Source of the DNA: Pseudomonadota bacterium
GTDB taxonomy: Bacteria > Pseudomonadota > Gammaproteobacteria > Burkholderiales > Ferrovaceae
Length of the DNA stretch: 64,000 nt
Assembly (NCBI GenBank): GCA_021805725.1
Contig: JAJZEH010000007.1
Coordinates: 124,001 to 188,000, forward strand
Direction: 5' to 3'
Shown: piece by piece, positions 1-9,845 of the stretch
Layout of the letters: the number at the start of each line of letters is the position of its first letter
How positions within the stretch are numbered: position 1 is the first letter of the stretch
Position numbers and translations under genes: made by a program
Notes under the pieces: generated by a model
Seen by the model: only the letters and a program-made list of their open reading frames with translations
What the model was told of the DNA's origin: nothing
Databases searched by the model: none

Positions 1-1099
1 GAACCAGGCCGGCAATTGCATTCATTTCGTTTGCTGCAAGAACAATGATCTCACCACCTTCTCTTGAAACATCCCCAGCCTTTTGTGACAGCACCTGCGC
101 ATCACGCGCGTTGTCGGATAGATGCGTCACTGATACCGTAACTTCTTCTACCGATGCAGCCATGGAAGAGGCAGCCAGGCTCTGATTGGCGGACCCTGTT
201 GCAACGCCAGTGGAGGCTGCGGAAAGCGTCTGAGCCGCGCTGGAGACCTGAGACACGCTATCGAGAACATCCTTCATGGAAGCCTGAACCCTGGCGACCA
301 GGCTATTGAATGCCTTCACGGTATTCCCGATTTCATCATTCCCGCTGACCACTACCCGTCGTGTGAAATCATTGTTGGCTTCAATTTGCACGATGGTTTG
401 ATTCATGGACTCCAGCGGGCGGGTGATTGAGCGCACAATGGCGATGGCCAGAAAAAACACAATCAGCGCTGACATCCCGATCGTGACGTATATGATGCGT
501 GTCGCGCTTTCCATCGTTTCTGCGCTTGCCTGGTAGGTGGTCTTGCCGATGCGGTTGTTGATGTTGATCAGTTGCTCAAGGCTGGCATCAATGGCCTTGG
601 AAAGGGGAGCCGCCTCGGCAAAGTGAGCGTCCAGTTTTTCAAAAATGACTCGCCTCTGGTCGGTTGTCGTGGCATTGTCCAATTCAGCCGCCATGGCATC
701 AAAGGTCTCATTGGATTTTCTCCATTCCGCCCACTTGCCCTTGATGTCATTCCAAAGCGCCGCCTCCTCGGCCTGTTGCTGGATGGACTCATACAATTTC
801 CAGCCATGATCAAGTCGCTCGTATGCCCTTTTCTTCCTGGACAGAATGTCAGCCACTTTTTTCCCGGACCCTTCACTTTCTAACTTGGCCACATCGCGAT
901 TGTGGACTTTGACCTCTGCCATGCCGCGCCCCATCTCCTCAAGTCCATAAAGAGAAGGGAGTCGGTCATTTCCCAGTTCCTTAACTGCTTGCGACCCCTT
1001 TACAATGCCACGGGTACCAACGTAACCCACAACCAAAAGTGCCATGAGCGCCAGTGCGGTCAAAACGACAAGACGTTTCTTTATGCTTAACGAGTTCAT
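1..1099 (-). CDS. Methyl-accepting chemotaxis protein, C-terminus cut by the window edge
   Basis: This is a transmembrane chemoreceptor, partial at its 3' end. Translation from the ATG at 1099 gives 366 open codons. Residues 7-27 form a first membrane segment. Residues 30-200 are a helical periplasmic sensor resembling a four-helix-bundle ligand domain, with no sign of a Cache domain. A second membrane segment lies at about 202-222 and is followed by a HAMP domain at about 222-275. The start of the signalling coiled coil follows, rich in Ala/Ser, with a typical SVEEVTVSVTHLSDNA stretch. The conserved hairpin tip that contacts CheA/CheW would lie beyond the window. The ligand cannot be told from sequence. 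The gene is divergent from the hydrolase at 1412. Confidence 0.93.
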   Translation of the reverse strand, partial: MNSLSIKKRLVVLTALALMALLVVGYVGTRGIVKGSQAVKELGNDRLPSLYGLEEMGRGMAEVKVHNRDVAKLESEGSGKKVADILSRKKRAYERLDHGWKLYESIQQQAEEAALWNDIKGKWAEWRKSNETFDAMAAELDNATTTDQRRVIFEKLDAHFAEAAPLSKAIDASLEQLININNRIGKTTYQASAETMESATRIIYVTIGMSALIVFFLAIAIVRSITRPLESMNQTIVQIEANNDFTRRVVVSGNDEIGNTVKAFNSLVARVQASMKDVLDSVSQVSSAAQTLSAASTGVATGSANQSLAASSMAASVEEVTVSVTHLSDNARDAQVLSQKAGDVSREGGEIIVLAANEMNAIAGLV

Positions 1100-1411
1100 T
1101 CGGATATGCTTTCATAAAAGGGCAATAGCTGGGGAAGTATCGGCAGCTTGCATCAAGACCAATATTCATCATTTGTTTCATTTTCGCATGCCCTTTAACA
1201 ACTTCGCGACATGTCAGGGCATTTGGGTTGTAACGATTTGTGAATGACGCCAATCCGAAACGTATAAAGGCGCTCGCTTACATGGACACTAAAGATTGAC
1301 GACGCGTTCGTTTTCCAACGACACTGGCCCAGGCTGGATTAAGGACTTTCCAGGCACCTGGTAGCCGGATAAACATTGCCAGAGAATTCGATATTCTTCA
1401 CTGATTTGTCT
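1100..1411. other. Divergent intergenic region, 312 bp, no gene seen
   Basis: This spacer separates the divergent chemoreceptor and hydrolase genes and must hold both promoters. On the minus strand there is a GCCGATAC element at 1137-1144, which resembles the -10 of flagellar sigma28 promoters. I could not find a matching -35 at the right distance, so it is not called. No convincing ORF, RNA or repeat is visible. Confidence 0.4.
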
Positions 1412-3010
1412 ATGGACGAAACAATCATCTCCCGGTTTACAATCCTGGCCTTGCTGGCCTTAGCGAGCGTTCTTGCCCACGCCAACGCGGGCAGCATGCC
1501 TCCCTTGAGCGGCACCCACGATACCCTGATTTCCAGGGCGGCCCACACGGTCGACGCACTGGATTCCGAGGCACTGCAAACCCGATGGCTCAGCCAATAT
1601 CCGTCGGACCAGCAAGCCCTGTTCAAGAGCCCTGTTTGCGGTGTTACGGTCAGCAAATTCGAATACGCCACGGTGGGAGGAGCAGGGGAGCCCACCAACG
1701 CCTCTGCGGCACTGATGATGCCCACCGGTGCAGCGCCCCAATGTCACGGCCCAAGACCGATCGTTCTGTATGCCCATGGCACGGCCATCGACCGCGCCGA
1801 GGACTTATCGGCAGTCCGTTCACCAGGTAACCCGGCGTACGGATCTGCCACGCGCCTGGCCCTCATTTTTGCTGCGCAAGGCTATATCGTGATTGCGCCA
1901 AATTATGCGGGTTACGACATCTCTCGGCTGTCCTATGCGCCCTACCTCAATGAAAAGCAGCAAGCACAGGACATGCTGGATGGGTTGACCGCGGGCCGGC
2001 AAATGTTGGCCCTGATCCACAACGGCACCATGGATGGCGGTAAATTGTTCGTGACGGGATACTCCCAGGGGGGCTACGTATCCATGGCCACGCTCAAGGC
2101 CCTGGATGCCCAAAACCGGCCCGCAACGGCCGGTGCGCCCATGTCGGGCCCCTATGGATTGGCAGCAGCGGGCGATGAAGTATTTCTGGGCCACCCAAAT
2201 TTTGGCGCCCCGGTTTATCTTTCGATGATTGCCAATTCCTACGCTCATCTTACCCAGGGCCCGATCGACCTCAGCCAGGTCTTCAATCCGATGTACGCCG
2301 ATGCCCCCACGCTGTTTCCTGGACCGGTGGATAGGGCGCACTTCGACAACCTGGTCCGTGGCGGAAAAATCCCCCTGACCGCCGTATTTCAGACCCCCCC
2401 AACGGGCTACGGCAACCTTGACGCGCTGCACGAAGGACTGCTCAGCTCCATCTGGTTTGATCCCACGCACTATCTGGTCAGTACCGCCTTCCGTGAGGCC
2501 TATGTCAGCGACATCCTGAACCATCCGGATGGAGCAGCCCCCCTCGATGGGTCCACGCCAGACTTTGCAACCGTACCGCCCATGTTGCCGGAAACCCCGG
2601 AAAACCCCATGCGGCGGCTCTTGAAGGCCAACGACTTGCGAAACTATGTGCCCAGCGCTCCCATGTTGATATGCGGTGCAAACAGGGATCCGGAAGTCTT
2701 CTGGAATCAGGGGGCAGGGACAATGTCCGCCATGCTGGGCAACCAGGTCAGTCAAAATCCGTCGTTGCGATTTGCCACTCTGGATCTCGACACCCGTGGA
2801 ACACCCGGCACCTTCACCAGCCATGGGTTGACCGACACCCAGAGCGGCACGATGCAACGCATTGCCGGGGAAGTGCAATCGGCTTTTGTGGACCATCAGT
2901 ACCACAACGCTGTCGACAAGCTGATTCTGCTGCTTGGACTGGAGGGTTACCATAGCGCAGAAGAACCTTATTGTGCCGTGGCCGCAAGGGCCTTCTTCGA
3001 TTTATACTAA
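1412..3010 (+). CDS. Secreted alpha/beta hydrolase (lipase/esterase-like)
   Basis: This 532-residue protein is predicted to be exported. A Sec signal peptide spans about residues 1-26, with cleavage near AHANA/G. The serine-hydrolase nucleophile elbow GYSQGG is at 216-221 (Ser218), preceded by an oxyanion-type AHGT at 121-124 and an APNYAGYD strand at 162-169. Downstream segments ICGANRDPE and FTSHGL could supply the catalytic Asp and His. The architecture resembles bacterial proteins of the secretory-lipase type, but the substrate cannot be named. I chose the ATG at 1412 because it places the signal peptide at the N-terminus. An in-frame TTG at 1376 would add 12 residues. The next gene is also an exported ester hydrolase. 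Confidence 0.8.
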   Translation: MDETIISRFTILALLALASVLAHANAGSMPPLSGTHDTLISRAAHTVDALDSEALQTRWLSQYPSDQQALFKSPVCGVTVSKFEYATVGGAGEPTNASAALMMPTGAAPQCHGPRPIVLYAHGTAIDRAEDLSAVRSPGNPAYGSATRLALIFAAQGYIVIAPNYAGYDISRLSYAPYLNEKQQAQDMLDGLTAGRQMLALIHNGTMDGGKLFVTGYSQGGYVSMATLKALDAQNRPATAGAPMSGPYGLAAAGDEVFLGHPNFGAPVYLSMIANSYAHLTQGPIDLSQVFNPMYADAPTLFPGPVDRAHFDNLVRGGKIPLTAVFQTPPTGYGNLDALHEGLLSSIWFDPTHYLVSTAFREAYVSDILNHPDGAAPLDGSTPDFATVPPMLPETPENPMRRLLKANDLRNYVPSAPMLICGANRDPEVFWNQGAGTMSAMLGNQVSQNPSLRFATLDLDTRGTPGTFTSHGLTDTQSGTMQRIAGEVQSAFVDHQYHNAVDKLILLLGLEGYHSAEEPYCAVAARAFFDLY

Positions 3011-3144
3011 CCGTGCTTCCTGAATTGATTGCCGGTTACAACCCTACCGATTCATCATCGTGTCATCAACGACCTTCATAGTCTGCTCCGCAAGCAGATG
3101 CGCTTTCTGTGACTTGCACCCTACATCCCTCACTCAAAGCACGT

Positions 3145-3150
3145 GGAGGT
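3145..3150 (+). promoter_or_regulatory. Ribosome binding site deciding a GTG start
   Basis: GGAGGT lies seven bases upstream of the GTG at 3158. It selects that codon over the GTG at 3143, which would begin before and overlap the site. Confidence 0.75.
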
Positions 3151-3157
3151 ACCCCGA

Positions 3158-4861
3158 GTGTTTCGCATCCCTATCATGCCCCTGTCAGTCGCCAGTCTGA
3201 CGTTTGCATTGGCTGCCTGTGGTGGCAGCAGCAATACGGCAACGACACCCCCGATCGTCACGGCAGCCGCCCTCACGACCGCAACCCCCATCAAGCATGT
3301 GGTGGTCATTTACAACGAAAATGTCTCGTTCGATCATTATTTTGCAACCTATCCCAATGCAACCAATCCGGCAGGCTCGCCCCATTTCACTGCAACAGCT
3401 GGAACACCTGCAGTCAATGGCTTGTCTGGCGCCCTGCTGACCAGCAATCCAAATTTTCTGAATTCGGCAAATGGAACGGGTGCCGTCAATCCGTTCCGTT
3501 TGGACCGCACACAGGCAGCCACCGCGGATCAGAACCATGCCTACACGGCAGAAGAGCAGGCCTACGATAATGGCCTCGTGGATCTATTTCCAAAATACGC
3601 CGGTCACGCCACCGCCGGAAGCGTAGGGGGATCTGGAACCAGCGGACAGGTCATGGGCTATTACGACGGAAACACCGTCACTGCGCTGTGGAACTATGCG
3701 CAGCATTTTGCCATGAGCGACAATGCTTTCACGGATACTTACGGACCTTCCACGCCCGGTGCCCTTGAAGCCATTTCAGGGCAAACCAATGGTGTACAGC
3801 TGGTTGCGACCACCAAGCAGCCTTTCACGCTATCAGCCTATTCCTACTACATCAACGATGGCCAGGGCGGGTATACCCTGATCAACGATGTGGACCCCGG
3901 CTACGATGTATGCTCCAGCAGCACGGACCAGATCATGATGAACGGCAAAAACATCGGTGACCTGCTGAACGGAGCCAGCATCCCCTGGGGCGGCTTCATG
4001 GGTGGCTTCAACCTTGGCGTCACCAACGCCAATGGCACAACGGGCTGCAAACTCAGCACCTATTCCACCGTGGTGGGTGCCAGCATTACGGATTACATCC
4101 CGCATCACAACTGGTTCCAGTATTACAACTCCACAGCCAACCCGACGCATGCGCGCCCCAGTTCGGTACAGTCCGTGGGCTATACCTTCCAGGCGGATGG
4201 CAAGACGCTGGATCCGGCAAACCACCAATACGACATGCAGGATTTTTTCAGTGCCGTGAAGGCAGGAAACTTCCCTGCCGTCAGCTATCTCAAGGCCCCT
4301 GCCTATCAGGATGCCCATGCCGGCTACTCCGACCCACTGGACGAGCAGACATTCATTGCGCAAGTGGTCAACTTTCTGCAGCAACAACCTGAGTGGAAGG
4401 ATACCGTGGTCATCGTGGCCTATGACGATTCAGACGGCTGGTATGACCACGCCTTTGCCACGACGACCAACCCTTCCTTCGATGGGCAGGCCGATCAGCT
4501 GAATGGTCCTGGAATCTGCGGCAGCGGTACGCCACTTGCGGGAATCAATGGAAAGCCCGTCAATGGTCGCTGCGGTCCAGGAACGCGAATTCCGTTCCTG
4601 GTGATTTCCCCTTGGGCCAAAGCAAACTATGTGGATCACACCCCCATCAGCCAGGCCTCGATCGTACGTTTCATCGAGGACAACTGGTTGAGTGGTCAAC
4701 GTCTTGGAGGCGGTTCGTTTGACGCTAGTGCTGGCAGCCTGATGAACATGTTCGACTTCAAGGGTAACGGAAATATTCCTGCGCTCTACCTTGACACGAC
4801 GTTTGGCACACCGCTGAATGCTCCACCCGTCATCCTCAAGCAAACCCCGGCATCCCACTAA
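3158..4861 (+). CDS. Lipoprotein phosphoesterase (phospholipase C / acid phosphatase family)
   Basis: This 567-residue protein starts with a lipoprotein signal whose lipobox is LAAC with Cys21, so it should be membrane-anchored. The start is decided by a GGAGGT Shine-Dalgarno at 3145-3150, seven bases before the GTG at 3158; an in-frame GTG at 3143 would overlap that site. The body matches the phosphoesterase family that includes bacterial phospholipase C and AcpA-type acid phosphatases. It has HVVVIYNENVSFDHYFATYP near residues 47-66 (the family has ENxSFDxYF), then AYDDSDGWYDH and PFLVISPWAKANYVDHTPIS, which carry the metal-binding Asp/His pattern. The likely role is release of phosphate or head groups from phosphoesters outside the inner membrane. 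The exact substrate is unknown. Confidence 0.85.
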   Translation: MFRIPIMPLSVASLTFALAACGGSSNTATTPPIVTAAALTTATPIKHVVVIYNENVSFDHYFATYPNATNPAGSPHFTATAGTPAVNGLSGALLTSNPNFLNSANGTGAVNPFRLDRTQAATADQNHAYTAEEQAYDNGLVDLFPKYAGHATAGSVGGSGTSGQVMGYYDGNTVTALWNYAQHFAMSDNAFTDTYGPSTPGALEAISGQTNGVQLVATTKQPFTLSAYSYYINDGQGGYTLINDVDPGYDVCSSSTDQIMMNGKNIGDLLNGASIPWGGFMGGFNLGVTNANGTTGCKLSTYSTVVGASITDYIPHHNWFQYYNSTANPTHARPSSVQSVGYTFQADGKTLDPANHQYDMQDFFSAVKAGNFPAVSYLKAPAYQDAHAGYSDPLDEQTFIAQVVNFLQQQPEWKDTVVIVAYDDSDGWYDHAFATTTNPSFDGQADQLNGPGICGSGTPLAGINGKPVNGRCGPGTRIPFLVISPWAKANYVDHTPISQASIVRFIEDNWLSGQRLGGGSFDASAGSLMNMFDFKGNGNIPALYLDTTFGTPLNAPPVILKQTPASH

Positions 4862-4916
4862 TCAACGCACCACCGCCGGACGGTCTCCGCCAATCTGTGA
4901 TAGATTGGCGGACCGT

Positions 4917-6026
4917 ATGAACCCCTCCTACAGCAAGCAATATCTGGTTGTGTGCACCCTGCGCATTGGGGATGTACTGCTCACCACCCCCGTCATCCGC
5001 GCCATCCGCGAAGCCGATCCGGCAGCAAGAATTGACGTCATGGTGTTGAGTGGCATGGAAGGCATTCTCGAAGGCAACCCTGACATTGACCAAATCAGGA
5101 TTGTTCCCCATCGCGCGGGGTTTTTTGCCCGCGTGAGGGAGATGTTCAGCCTGTGGCGACGCTATGACATCGCACTAACCACCGTATCTTCCGATCGCGC
5201 ACGATGGTACTGCTTCATTGCCGGAAAATCCTCTGCTGGCTTGTACAACCCCCATAGCGCCTGGCTCTCAACCCGTCTGCTGGGCAAGCGGCTCGTGTTC
5301 GATGATCTTCATACCCATACTGTCAGCATGGGCCTCAAGGTTCTGGACCTCCTGGACCTTCCAAAACAATTCCGCGTCATTCCACCCACGGCCGGTGGAG
5401 CCATACCAGCCGTGCTTGAACAAAAGCCCTATGTGGTGCTCCATCCTTTCCCAAAATTCAGCTATAAGATGTGGCCCAGTGGAAACTGGATTTCGCTCGC
5501 CTGCGAGCTTACCCTTCAAGGGGTTCAGGTTGTCCTGACGGGTGGACCGGATGCCGAAGAGAGGCAATATGTGGACGCAATCGCGCGGGCTAGTCAAGCA
5601 ATCAACTTGTGCGGCACGCTGACCCTCGCTCAAACGGCGGACCTGCTCTCCCGGGCCACCCTGTTTGTTGGACCTGACACTGGCGTCACGCACCTCGCGG
5701 CTTCAGTCGGGATCCCCACCGTTGCGCTGTTCGGTCCATCAAACCCTGTCAAATGGGGCCCATGGCCATCAAGCCATGCGCACGATGAAAGCCCTTGGCG
5801 TATGAAGGGTTCGCAACAGGCTGGTAACGTCAGCCTGATTCAGGGTGAAGGTGAATGCGTTCCCTGTCGGGAAGAGGGTTGTGACAAAAACAGAAGCAGC
5901 CATAGCCGATGTCTGGACGAGCTGAGTGTCAGCACCGTCATGCGTGCAATTGATCGGGTCAGGGCAGCGTCATCTGGCCAGAGTCAAGTGCCCGCTCCAG
6001 CAGGAGGCGCGAACCTGCCCCGGTGA
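4917..6026 (+). CDS. Glycosyltransferase family 9 (ADP-heptose:LPS heptosyltransferase-like)
   Basis: This 369-residue cytoplasmic GT-B enzyme probably adds heptose or a related sugar to lipopolysaccharide core. Family features are the N-terminal RIGDVLLTTPVIRAI segment, the C-terminal nucleotide-sugar site FVGPDTGVTHLAA followed by TVALFGPSNPVKWGPW, and a Cys-containing tail (CVPCREEGCD) often seen in GT9 proteins. I chose the ATG at 4917, where homology begins. The frame stays open back to 4818 but would overlap the preceding gene and adds an unrelated sequence. Its last 68 bp overlap the 3' end of the convergent acyltransferase gene. Which core sugar it transfers cannot be told. Confidence 0.88.
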   Translation: MNPSYSKQYLVVCTLRIGDVLLTTPVIRAIREADPAARIDVMVLSGMEGILEGNPDIDQIRIVPHRAGFFARVREMFSLWRRYDIALTTVSSDRARWYCFIAGKSSAGLYNPHSAWLSTRLLGKRLVFDDLHTHTVSMGLKVLDLLDLPKQFRVIPPTAGGAIPAVLEQKPYVVLHPFPKFSYKMWPSGNWISLACELTLQGVQVVLTGGPDAEERQYVDAIARASQAINLCGTLTLAQTADLLSRATLFVGPDTGVTHLAASVGIPTVALFGPSNPVKWGPWPSSHAHDESPWRMKGSQQAGNVSLIQGEGECVPCREEGCDKNRSSHSRCLDELSVSTVMRAIDRVRAASSGQSQVPAPAGGANLPR

Positions 6027-7896
6027 GATGCCCATAGTCGAATGATGTGGGGATCAACTCGTGGGAGGAGGCAGAAATCAGGCAACCCTGTTCATTGCAT
6101 AACGCATCCATGGGCGACATGAAATCAACCCCATTCTCCCGCGCAAACTGGCGCATCGTCTCGTTGATGACGAATGCATGCAGGTTCAGGCTTTGCATCG
6201 TTCTGTCCACGGTATCCGCCTCGAATACACGACTGCCCACCATGGGTTGATCGATCTTGTAAGTGGGCAACTGGCCTACCAGAACGATGTGCGCGATGCC
6301 CATGTCTTTCATTGCCGCAATCGTGGCATGCAGCTTTTCTGGATCCATCTGCGTCCAGTTGCGGTTTCTGCGGTCATAGAGCAGCCAGTTGGCAACAAGG
6401 ATGACCGTGTGCGGCTTGAGCACCTTGACCCTGCCCAATACAAATTCATTGACTGCCCTGCAGTTCGTTCTTTTGTCGATATCAAGACCCGCAACGGGCG
6501 GGCAGCCGCTGGCCGTGTATTGCGCCAGCGCGAAGCCCTGTACTTCGCTCTGGCGCTTCAGCCCGGGATACAGTGAAGCCGCATAGGAATCACCCCACAG
6601 CAGCACCAGGGGCGTCCCCTGCGTTTCCGGAAATTGCCCAGAACAGGTGTCCTTGAAATCGCTCCCCGAGTACCGGCCCGCGGCTGCGTCCAAAAAGCAC
6701 TCGCCACTCCTGTATCCTCGTGCCGCATCATAGTGGAACCGGAAGACCTTGAGACTGGCGGCCCGCTGCGGGTATCCCTCGGCACGATCGGTCAGTTTTC
6801 CCGCCACCACCAGCGCCCCCAGCATGACCAGCAGTGTCGCCACCACCGGCCGGCCGGGCCAACGCCAGCGCACAGGCTTCTCCACAAACTGATAGGTGCC
6901 CCAAGCCAGGACAATGCTCACCCCCACCACCCACATGCGCTCCAGCAGCGAAGGATCGCCCAGCGCATGAATGCGGACAAAGACCAGCAGGGGCCAATGC
7001 CACAAGTACAACGGGTAGCTGATCAGGCCAAACCACACCAGCACTTTCCTGGACAGCAGCTGCCGGTTCAGCCAGGCGCCAGGACCTGCACCCATGAGCA
7101 GAAATGCCCCCAGCGTGGGCAGCAAGGTCAGCCATCCCGGAAAATCGCTACGCGGATTGATGAATGCAAATCCCAGGACCAGCAACACGCCACCCGCTGC
7201 GGACATCCATTGTGGTCTTTGTGACAGCAGGTGGGGCTTGTGCAGGGAGAGGTACGCCAGCACGCCACCAATCATCAATTCCCAAAATCGAGACAGGGGA
7301 GAGTAAAAGGCCACGGCGGCGTCACTGCCCAGCGTGCTGACGTCAAAGATGAAGGAGCTCGCTGCAACAGCCAGCGTGATCAGCAGGAAATTCCAGCGCC
7401 GCTTCCAGACCAACCCCAGCAGCAAAGGCCATAAAATATAAAACTGCTCTTCCACTGCCAGCGACCATAGGTGATGGAATGGATCCACCTCCCCTGAAGC
7501 ATCGAAATAACCCGACTCCCTCAGCAGCGCAAAGTTGGACATGAAAGCCGCGCCAGAAAACAAATGCTTGCCTGCCAATTTGAAGTATTCGGAGGGGAAC
7601 GTGAACCAGCCCAGGACAAAGCTGGTCAACAAGGCCAGGATCAGTGCCGGGAAAATGCGCTTGATCCGGCGCGCATAAAATTCGGCGTAACTGAAGCGAC
7701 CTTCTTCCAGGTTCTCGAAAATGATGGTGCTGATCAGAAAACCAGAGATCACAAAAAATATGTCCACCCCGACGAATCCACCCTGAATCCAGTCCGGGAA
7801 CGCATGAAATCCCACCACCGACAGGATGGCCACGGCGCGCAGCCCGTCAATGTCGGTGCGGTACTTGGGATGACTCAAATGGGAGGCTGTGGACAT
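5959..7896 (-). CDS. OafA/YrhL-type acyltransferase with SGNH domain, tandem copy A
   Basis: This 645-residue membrane protein is predicted to O-acylate a surface glycan. The N-terminal acyltransferase-3 domain (about residues 10-350) starts DGLRAVAILSVVGFHA and has about ten hydrophobic helices. A C-terminal periplasmic SGNH hydrolase-like domain carries LLWGDSYAASLYPG and the late catalytic pair in DYGHLTGAG. The start ATG at 7896 is set by alignment with the neighbouring copy; a GTG at 7914 overlaps the stop of that copy. The first 1173 bases are indistinguishable from copy B, while the SGNH half differs. The 3' end overlaps the convergent GT9 gene by 68 bp. Confidence 0.9.
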   Translation of the reverse strand: MSTASHLSHPKYRTDIDGLRAVAILSVVGFHAFPDWIQGGFVGVDIFFVISGFLISTIIFENLEEGRFSYAEFYARRIKRIFPALILALLTSFVLGWFTFPSEYFKLAGKHLFSGAAFMSNFALLRESGYFDASGEVDPFHHLWSLAVEEQFYILWPLLLGLVWKRRWNFLLITLAVAASSFIFDVSTLGSDAAVAFYSPLSRFWELMIGGVLAYLSLHKPHLLSQRPQWMSAAGGVLLVLGFAFINPRSDFPGWLTLLPTLGAFLLMGAGPGAWLNRQLLSRKVLVWFGLISYPLYLWHWPLLVFVRIHALGDPSLLERMWVVGVSIVLAWGTYQFVEKPVRWRWPGRPVVATLLVMLGALVVAGKLTDRAEGYPQRAASLKVFRFHYDAARGYRSGECFLDAAAGRYSGSDFKDTCSGQFPETQGTPLVLLWGDSYAASLYPGLKRQSEVQGFALAQYTASGCPPVAGLDIDKRTNCRAVNEFVLGRVKVLKPHTVILVANWLLYDRRNRNWTQMDPEKLHATIAAMKDMGIAHIVLVGQLPTYKIDQPMVGSRVFEADTVDRTMQSLNLHAFVINETMRQFARENGVDFMSPMDALCNEQGCLISASSHELIPTSFDYGHLTGAGSRLLLERALDSGQMTLP

Positions 7897-7910
7897 CGTG
7901 CTGGGCCGGG

Positions 7911-9845
7911 TCACGGCAATGCTGTTTGGTGGGATTTGAGCACACGCTCAAACAACTGTCTTGATCCTGCTTCGGTCAAGTGGCCGTAGTCCCAGGCCAT
8001 CGGGACCAACTCGTGGGAGGAGGCAGAAATCAGGCAACCCTGTCCATTGCATAACGCATCCACGGGCGACATGAAATCAACCCCATTCTCCCGTGCAAAC
8101 TGGCGCATTGTTTCGTTCATGGCCAATGACCGTGGATTCAGGCTTTTTGTCGTTCGATCCACTGCGTCTGCCACGAATATCCTGTTTGCCACCATGGGTT
8201 GATCGATCTTGTAGGTGGGCAACTGGCCTACCAGAACGATGTGCGCGACACCCATGTCTTTCATTGCCGCAATCGTGGCATGCAGCTTGTCCAGATCCAG
8301 TTGCGCCCAGTTACTGTTCCTGCGGTCATAGAGCAGCCAGTTGGCGGCAAGGATGACCGTGTGTGGCTTGAGCGCCTTGACCTTGTCAAAAATGAAGGCA
8401 CTGATGGCCAGGCTGCCATTGCGCTTGTCCGTGTCAAAGCCCACGATGGGTGGGATGCCGCTGGCCGTGTATTGCGCCAGCGCGAAGCCCTGTACTTCGC
8501 TCTGGCGCTTCAGCCCGGGATACAGTGAAGCCGCGAATGAATCTCCCCACAGCAGCACCAGGGGCTTTTCATTTTCTGCAGCACGCCCGGAACATGTGTC
8601 GCTGAAATCATGGGCAGAAAAGTCATTTCCAGGCGCTTTCAGGAAGCACTGACCGGTTCTATAATCCCGCGCCGAGTCATAGTGGAACCGGAAGACCTTG
8701 AGACTGGCGGCCCGCTGCGGGTATCCCTCGGCACGATCGGTCAGTTTTCCCGCCACCACCAGCGCCCCCAGCATGACCAGCAGTGTCGCCACCACCGGCC
8801 GGCCGGGCCAACGCCAGCGCACAGGCTTCTCCACAAACTGATAGGTGCCCCAAGCCAGGACAATGCTCACCCCCACCACCCACATGCGCTCCAGCAGCGA
8901 AGGATCGCCCAGCGCATGAATGCGGACAAAGACCAGCAGGGGCCAATGCCACAAGTACAACGGGTAGCTGATCAGGCCAAACCACACCAGCACTTTCCTG
9001 GACAGCAGCTGCCGGTTCAGCCAGGCGCCAGGACCTGCACCCATGAGCAGAAATGCCCCCAGCGTGGGCAGCAAGGTCAGCCATCCCGGAAAATCGCTAC
9101 GCGGATTGATGAATGCAAATCCCAGGACCAGCAACACGCCACCCGCTGCGGACATCCATTGTGGTCTTTGTGACAGCAGGTGGGGCTTGTGCAGGGAGAG
9201 GTACGCCAGCACGCCACCAATCATCAATTCCCAAAATCGAGACAGGGGAGAGTAAAAGGCCACGGCGGCGTCACTGCCCAGCGTGCTGACGTCAAAGATG
9301 AAGGAGCTCGCTGCAACAGCCAGCGTGATCAGCAGGAAATTCCAGCGCCGCTTCCAGACCAACCCCAGCAGCAAAGGCCATAAAATATAAAACTGCTCTT
9401 CCACTGCCAGCGACCATAGGTGATGGAATGGATCCACCTCCCCTGAAGCATCGAAATAACCCGACTCCCTCAGCAGCGCAAAGTTGGACATGAAAGCCGC
9501 GCCAGAAAACAAATGCTTGCCTGCCAATTTGAAGTATTCGGAGGGGAACGTGAACCAGCCCAGGACAAAGCTGGTCAACAAGGCCAGGATCAGTGCCGGG
9601 AAAATGCGCTTGATCCGGCGCGCATAAAATTCGGCGTAACTGAAGCGACCTTCTTCCAGGTTCTCGAAAATGATGGTGCTGATCAGAAAACCAGAGATCA
9701 CAAAAAATATGTCCACCCCGACGAATCCACCCTGAATCCAGTCCGGGAACGCATGAAATCCCACCACCGACAGGATGGCCACGGCGCGCAGCCCGTCAAT
9801 GTCGGTGCGGTACTTGGGATGACTCAAATGGGAGGCTGTGGACAT
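7911..9845 (-). CDS. OafA/YrhL-type acyltransferase with SGNH domain, tandem copy B
   Basis: This 644-residue paralogue of the next gene downstream has the same architecture: an acyltransferase-3 membrane domain followed by a periplasmic SGNH domain with LLWGDSFAASLYPG and DYGHLTEAG. The membrane domain looks identical to copy A at the protein level. The SGNH domain alternates identical and diverged blocks and differs by a one-codon indel. The stop codon at 7911-7913 is 14 bases before the ATG of copy A, so the two are probably co-translated. It is the last but one gene of the polysaccharide run. The two copies may modify different hydroxyls or sugars, but this is inference. Confidence 0.9.
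   Translation of the reverse strand: MSTASHLSHPKYRTDIDGLRAVAILSVVGFHAFPDWIQGGFVGVDIFFVISGFLISTIIFENLEEGRFSYAEFYARRIKRIFPALILALLTSFVLGWFTFPSEYFKLAGKHLFSGAAFMSNFALLRESGYFDASGEVDPFHHLWSLAVEEQFYILWPLLLGLVWKRRWNFLLITLAVAASSFIFDVSTLGSDAAVAFYSPLSRFWELMIGGVLAYLSLHKPHLLSQRPQWMSAAGGVLLVLGFAFINPRSDFPGWLTLLPTLGAFLLMGAGPGAWLNRQLLSRKVLVWFGLISYPLYLWHWPLLVFVRIHALGDPSLLERMWVVGVSIVLAWGTYQFVEKPVRWRWPGRPVVATLLVMLGALVVAGKLTDRAEGYPQRAASLKVFRFHYDSARDYRTGQCFLKAPGNDFSAHDFSDTCSGRAAENEKPLVLLWGDSFAASLYPGLKRQSEVQGFALAQYTASGIPPIVGFDTDKRNGSLAISAFIFDKVKALKPHTVILAANWLLYDRRNSNWAQLDLDKLHATIAAMKDMGVAHIVLVGQLPTYKIDQPMVANRIFVADAVDRTTKSLNPRSLAMNETMRQFARENGVDFMSPVDALCNGQGCLISASSHELVPMAWDYGHLTEAGSRQLFERVLKSHQTALP

Noticed and set aside
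1137..1144. GCCGATAC as a flagellar sigma28 -10 for the chemoreceptor
   Set aside because: No TAAA-type -35 is present at the expected distance, so a chance match cannot be excluded.
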